Of a DNA stretch of 64,000 nucleotides, positions 60,747 to 64,000 are shown piece by piece. Origin of the DNA: Catenulispora sp. MAP5-51. GTDB taxonomy: Bacteria; Actinomycetota; Actinomycetes; Streptomycetales; Catenulisporaceae. Positions within the stretch are counted from its first letter, which is position 1. Each line of letters begins with the position of its first letter. Location: the NCBI RefSeq assembly GCF_041261205.1, contig NZ_JBGCCH010000010.1, forward strand, positions 124,001-188,000, in the 5' to 3' direction. The position numbers and the translations under genes were made by a program. The notes beneath the pieces were generated by a model that was not told the origin of the DNA, made no database searches, and saw only the letters and a list, made by a program, of their open reading frames with translations.

Positions 60747-62570
60747 TCAGTTCCCGACCGTCCGGAACCCCGAGTACGCGACCCCGGTACCCGGCTGCGG
60801 CTGGCACGCCACCGCCAGCCGGCCGTCCGGACCCGGCGCCACGGCCACCACCCGGCCGGACGGATCCGCCGCCAGCGCCGGCGGCCCCGGCCACCAGCCG
60901 CCGAGGTCCTGCCAGGCCGCCGGGAACGACGCGTCGGTCCCCTGCTGGAAGATCCCGATCCCGCCGCCCGGGGTGCCGACCGCCACGTGCAGCCGCCGGC
61001 CTGCCGGAGCCGGCGCGGCGACCGCGGCGATCGGACCGGAGCCGCCGGTGGCGGCCAGCTCGGTGGCCGGCCCCCAGGTGCCGTTCGCGTTCGGGGTGAG
61101 CATCCCGGTGCCGGCCATGTCCGGGAGCTGATACAGCACGCGCGGCGTGCCCTCCTGGTCCAGGACCGCGACCGGGGTCCCGGCGGTCTGGACCGCCGGG
61201 AACAAGGTGTCCGGGGCCAGGGGGCCTTCGCCGTTCGGCTGCGCCCACCGGACCAGCCGGGCCACGGCGGGCTGCGCGGCGGCCGCCGGCTCGACCATCG
61301 CCGTGGCGTAGGCCTGGAGCACACCGTCGGCGTCGACCAGCGGGCACACGCCGTCGAGCACGTACCGTCCGCCGAGCCGCGTCCACGGCAGCCAGTGGTC
61401 CGCGCCGTCCGTCAGGGTCCGGAGATTCCCGCTGACCCCGGCCATCGCGTCGACCTGGAGCGCGAACAGCCGGATCCGGCCGTCGGCCTGCGTGACCGCC
61501 TCCAGCGCCCGCACCCCGGTGCCGCCGAGTGCGAACGGCCCGGACCAGACCCCCGTCACATCGGCGCACGTCCACTGCACGGCCTGCTGGTCCACGACGC
61601 CGAAGACGGCGACCCCGGTGCCGGCCGGCACCGCCCGCAGGCTTCCCGGGGTCCAGCGGTGGTGGCGCCGGTGCTGGTAGGGCGGGTAGGAGTTCGCGTA
61701 GCGCCGGGCGTCGGCGTCGTGTGTGCTGTACGCCTTGAACGTGGCGCTCTTGGCCGTGCTCTGCGCCGACGACAGGTTCGCGGCCAGCGCGGTCATCCCG
61801 TAGCCGACGTAGTTCGTCATGAACACCCGGGATGCCGGTTCTTCGGCCAGGTACTGCTGAAGCGCCACATCGACCCAGCGTGCCGTGGCGATGTGATCGG
61901 GGTGGTCGCCACCGATGTCGGCACTGCCGCGCCAGTGCTGCTCGGCGAACATCGGGTCCAGGGTGCGCACGACGGTCGGCCGGCACTCGTGCAGGAATGC
62001 GGTCAGCGCCGCGAGCAAGGACTCCTTGGTGTGGCGGTACGACTCGGTGATCGGCCCGCTGTCCGGGACGATCGTCGGGACGTCCGTGCGCTGGCCCAAC
62101 AGCAGCCCGGTCAGCGCCATGCCGCGCGGGACCCCGGCGATGTCCGGTACCGCGGCCACGTCGTAGGCCTCGGGCAGGTTCAGGTACACCAACCGCACGT
62201 GGTCGATCCCCGGCGGCGTGGAGGACTCCGCGCTCTGACCGCCGGGCAGGGTGACCGTCTGCCGGTCCCAGGCCCCGGACACCCCCAGCATCTGCGCGTA
62301 GGCCGAGCGCGTCGCGTCCTGCTTGTCGGCGGCGAACTGCACCCGGTTCCGGCTGTGGTGCAGCGAGCCCATCGCCTCGCCCGCGGTCAGGTAGACGGTG
62401 GTCGTCGGGATCCCGGCGGCCAGCGCCTCGGAGAGGTCCGGGTTCATGAACAGCACGTCGTCGTCCTGGTGCGCGACGATCTGCAGGATCGACGGCGCGC
62501 GGCCGGACCCGAGCACGCGCCGGGTGCGGGTGCCGCTGCGCGCGGCGCACGACGGGAGCGCGGCCGCCAC
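60747..62570 (-). CDS. PIG-L family deacetylase (LmbE-like), N-terminus shortened
   Basis: The GTG start at 62570 gives 607 residues; the frame is open to 62594. The N-terminal LmbE domain has AHQDDDVLFMNPDL, the metal-binding AHxDD motif, and GGDHPDHIATARWVD, the second metal-ligand motif; it removes N-acetyl groups from sugar-like substrates. A C-terminal beta-propeller-like part (about 290-607) follows. The N-terminus reads VLGVAAALPSCA in the open frame, like the end of a signal peptide h-region whose beginning is missing. It lies head-to-head with the DUF2079 gene, whose 5' end is also missing; the junction is near 62575. Confidence 0.75.
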   Translation of the reverse strand: MAAALPSCAARSGTRTRRVLGSGRAPSILQIVAHQDDDVLFMNPDLSEALAAGIPTTTVYLTAGEAMGSLHHSRNRVQFAADKQDATRSAYAQMLGVSGAWDRQTVTLPGGQSAESSTPPGIDHVRLVYLNLPEAYDVAAVPDIAGVPRGMALTGLLLGQRTDVPTIVPDSGPITESYRHTKESLLAALTAFLHECRPTVVRTLDPMFAEQHWRGSADIGGDHPDHIATARWVDVALQQYLAEEPASRVFMTNYVGYGMTALAANLSSAQSTAKSATFKAYSTHDADARRYANSYPPYQHRRHHRWTPGSLRAVPAGTGVAVFGVVDQQAVQWTCADVTGVWSGPFALGGTGVRALEAVTQADGRIRLFALQVDAMAGVSGNLRTLTDGADHWLPWTRLGGRYVLDGVCPLVDADGVLQAYATAMVEPAAAAQPAVARLVRWAQPNGEGPLAPDTLFPAVQTAGTPVAVLDQEGTPRVLYQLPDMAGTGMLTPNANGTWGPATELAATGGSGPIAAVAAPAPAGRRLHVAVGTPGGGIGIFQQGTDASFPAAWQDLGGWWPGPPALAADPSGRVVAVAPGPDGRLAVACQPQPGTGVAYSGFRTVGN

Positions 62571-62580
62571 CCCGAGAACG

Positions 62581-63996
62581 TGGGGCCGGCTCGGCTATGG
62601 CGCCTTCGACCTCACGATCTTCGACCAGGCGGTCCGCAACTACGCGCAGTTCCACCTGCCGTACGTCCCGGTGAAGGGCGCCTACGCCGGCACCGGCGTG
62701 GACTTCCTCCAGCTCGGCGACCACTTCTCGCCGGTCAACGCGCTGGCCGCGCCGCTGTACTGGATCTGGCCGGACGTCAGGATGCTGCTGCTCCTGCAGG
62801 CCGCGCTGTACGCGGCGGCCTCCGGCGTCGTCTGGTCGTACGCGAAGGACGCGCTGGGCCGGGTCCCGGCGCACTTCGTGGGCGTCGCCTTCGGGCTGTC
62901 CTGGGGCATCCAGGAGGCCACGCTGGTCGGCTACCACGAACTGGACTGGGCCGTCCTGGTCGTCCCGCTCGCGCTGCGCCGGCTCCAGCGGGGCCGGCCC
63001 GGGCAGGCCCTGGCCGTGGCGTGCAGCCTGTTCCTCGTCAAGGAGGAGATGGGCCTGATCGTCGCGGTCTTCGGGCTGCTGTTGTGGCTGCGCGGGGAGC
63101 GCAGGCTGGCAGTGATCGCGGCGGTCGCCGGCGTGGTCTGGTCGGCGATCGCGATCACGGTGCTGGTGCCGAGGATCGGCGGGATGCACAACCAGTACTG
63201 GAGCTACGACTCGCTCGGCGCCAACCCGAAGCAGGCCGCGCTGCACGTGGTGGAGCACCCGCTGTCGACGGTGCACCTGCTGGTGTCCACCAGCGCCAAG
63301 CAGGACCTGCTGTTGTGGCTTCTCGTGGTCTCGGCCGGGGCCTGCCTGCTCTCGCCGATCGCGCTGCTGGCGGTGCCGCCGCTGCTGTTGCGCATGCTGT
63401 CGGACACCGCGACGTACTCGGAGCCGAAGTTCCACTACAACGCGCCGCTGATGGGGATCCTGCTGATCGCCGGCGTCGAGGGTGTCGCGAAGGTCATGCG
63501 GTGGCTGGACGGGATGGAGGAGCAGAGCCCGGGACAGCCCGGCGAGCTCGCCCGGCTGTTCCTGCGCACCTGGCTGGCGGCGATCACCGCGGTGACCGTG
63601 ATCGGCCTGCAGTACCACGCCTACGACGCGCTGAGCGCGGCCGCCTCCCCGGCCCAGAAGTCGTTCCGGGCCGCGGCCAAGACCGCGGTGGCGATGATCC
63701 CGAAGGACGCGACGGTCGAGGCCGAGAGCGCGATCGCCGTGCCGCTGAGCGCGCGGACCAGGAACCTGATCCTGGCCGAGCCGGGCAAGCCGCACGGCTC
63801 GCGCTGGGTGGTGCTGGGCAAGGCCTCGCCGATCGACTGGCCGTGGGCGAGCGGCTCCCAGGTGGAGAAGGCGCGGCGCTGGTATCTGGCCAACGGGTAC
63901 GTGACGCGCTTCAGCCGTGACGGCGTCTACGTGCTCTACCGGACCGGTCCGGTGCCCGCGGGGATCGACAACGTGTGGGGCCAGCGGCCGCAGTAG
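62581..63996 (+). CDS. DUF2079 membrane protein, 5'-truncated
   Basis: The readable product runs from about 62581 to 63996, 471 codons. The DUF2079 family signature YGAFDLTIFDQAVRNYAQFHLP follows at once, but family members normally have a helix and 30-60 residues before it; here they are absent. The frame continues upstream through antisense PIG-L sequence without a good start. About eight helices follow. Proteins of this family are putative glycosyltransferase-like membrane proteins of unknown function. It is probably a broken or fused gene, or its start lies outside what is preserved. Four bases follow the stop to the window's end. Confidence 0.65.
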   Translation, partial: WGRLGYGAFDLTIFDQAVRNYAQFHLPYVPVKGAYAGTGVDFLQLGDHFSPVNALAAPLYWIWPDVRMLLLLQAALYAAASGVVWSYAKDALGRVPAHFVGVAFGLSWGIQEATLVGYHELDWAVLVVPLALRRLQRGRPGQALAVACSLFLVKEEMGLIVAVFGLLLWLRGERRLAVIAAVAGVVWSAIAITVLVPRIGGMHNQYWSYDSLGANPKQAALHVVEHPLSTVHLLVSTSAKQDLLLWLLVVSAGACLLSPIALLAVPPLLLRMLSDTATYSEPKFHYNAPLMGILLIAGVEGVAKVMRWLDGMEEQSPGQPGELARLFLRTWLAAITAVTVIGLQYHAYDALSAAASPAQKSFRAAAKTAVAMIPKDATVEAESAIAVPLSARTRNLILAEPGKPHGSRWVVLGKASPIDWPWASGSQVEKARRWYLANGYVTRFSRDGVYVLYRTGPVPAGIDNVWGQRPQ

Positions 63997-64000
63997 TGCC

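Noticed and set aside
60709-63795. A 1028-codon minus-strand frame across the PIG-L and DUF2079 genes
   Set aside because: It is the antisense shadow of two genes with clear family motifs; its translation is Arg/Gln/Gly-rich without domains, as usual for shadow frames in GC-rich DNA.

Overview
The window is very GC-rich (about 70%). It has many GTG starts, dense operons with GTGA/ATGA overlaps, a cobalamin riboswitch, SigE-type sigma factors, a class E sortase and the nth-NUDIX-marP gene order, all typical of a filamentous actinomycete. The several cell-wall-binding-repeat-2 (CWB2) proteins suggest a Catenulispora-like lineage; that is an inference, not a proof. I see no rRNA, tRNA, transposase, prophage or CRISPR array.

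Layout. 1-5 kb: a partial DUF6882 gene, a zinc-ribbon protein, a DUF1062 protein, a divergent EF-Tu (tuf3 type), and an HxlR regulator divergent from an aldo/keto reductase. 5-8.3 kb: an SDR-TetR operon with its operator, a membrane protein, and a 5'-truncated CWB2 gene. 8.3-15 kb: nth, a CoA-type NUDIX hydrolase and marP, then a YdjM-like membrane protein, an epoxide-hydrolase-like protein without its nucleophile, an Eis-like acetyltransferase and a crotonase. 15.1-18.3 kb: a cobalamin riboswitch driving btuF-btuC-btuD. 18.3-24 kb: a periplasmic-binding lipoprotein of the Liv type, two SigE-family sigma factors, a membrane partner, a lipoprotein and an acyl-CoA ligase. 24.3-26 kb: a Ser/Gly/Tyr low-complexity protein. 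26-40.6 kb: a surface island with DUF1906 and PD40/CWB2 proteins surrounding a GT2-YfhO-GtrA glycosylation operon, plus a CsoR-type-operator copper ATPase. 40.7-43.2 kb: a CtpE-like P-type ATPase. 43.2-48 kb: an MTB12-like lipoprotein and a LivHM-LivG-LivF transporter. 48-51.4 kb: Uma2, SseB and acyl-CoA dehydrogenase genes. 51.4-57.3 kb: a sortase, LPXTG protein, WxL-like protein, DUF916 protein and Ig-like membrane protein. 57.3-64 kb: a fructosamine-kinase-like protein, a PF04020 membrane protein, a MarR protein with a histone-H1-like tail, a small membrane protein, and a head-to-head PIG-L/DUF2079 pair that both look truncated at their 5' ends.

How the genes fit together. The dominant theme is the cell surface. 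CWB2 proteins carry beta-propeller or DUF1906 domains to the wall. The GT2-YfhO-GtrA trio probably adds sugars to a wall polymer or protein outside the membrane. The sortase locus looks like an actinobacterial counterpart of the Firmicutes WxL/DUF916 surface complexes. Uptake systems (cobalamin, Liv-type, copper export, probable calcium transport) and fatty-acid genes (acyl-CoA ligase, crotonase, acyl-CoA dehydrogenase) fill most of the rest. Short tandem arrays of 10-19 bp units recur immediately downstream of stop codons at several unrelated loci.
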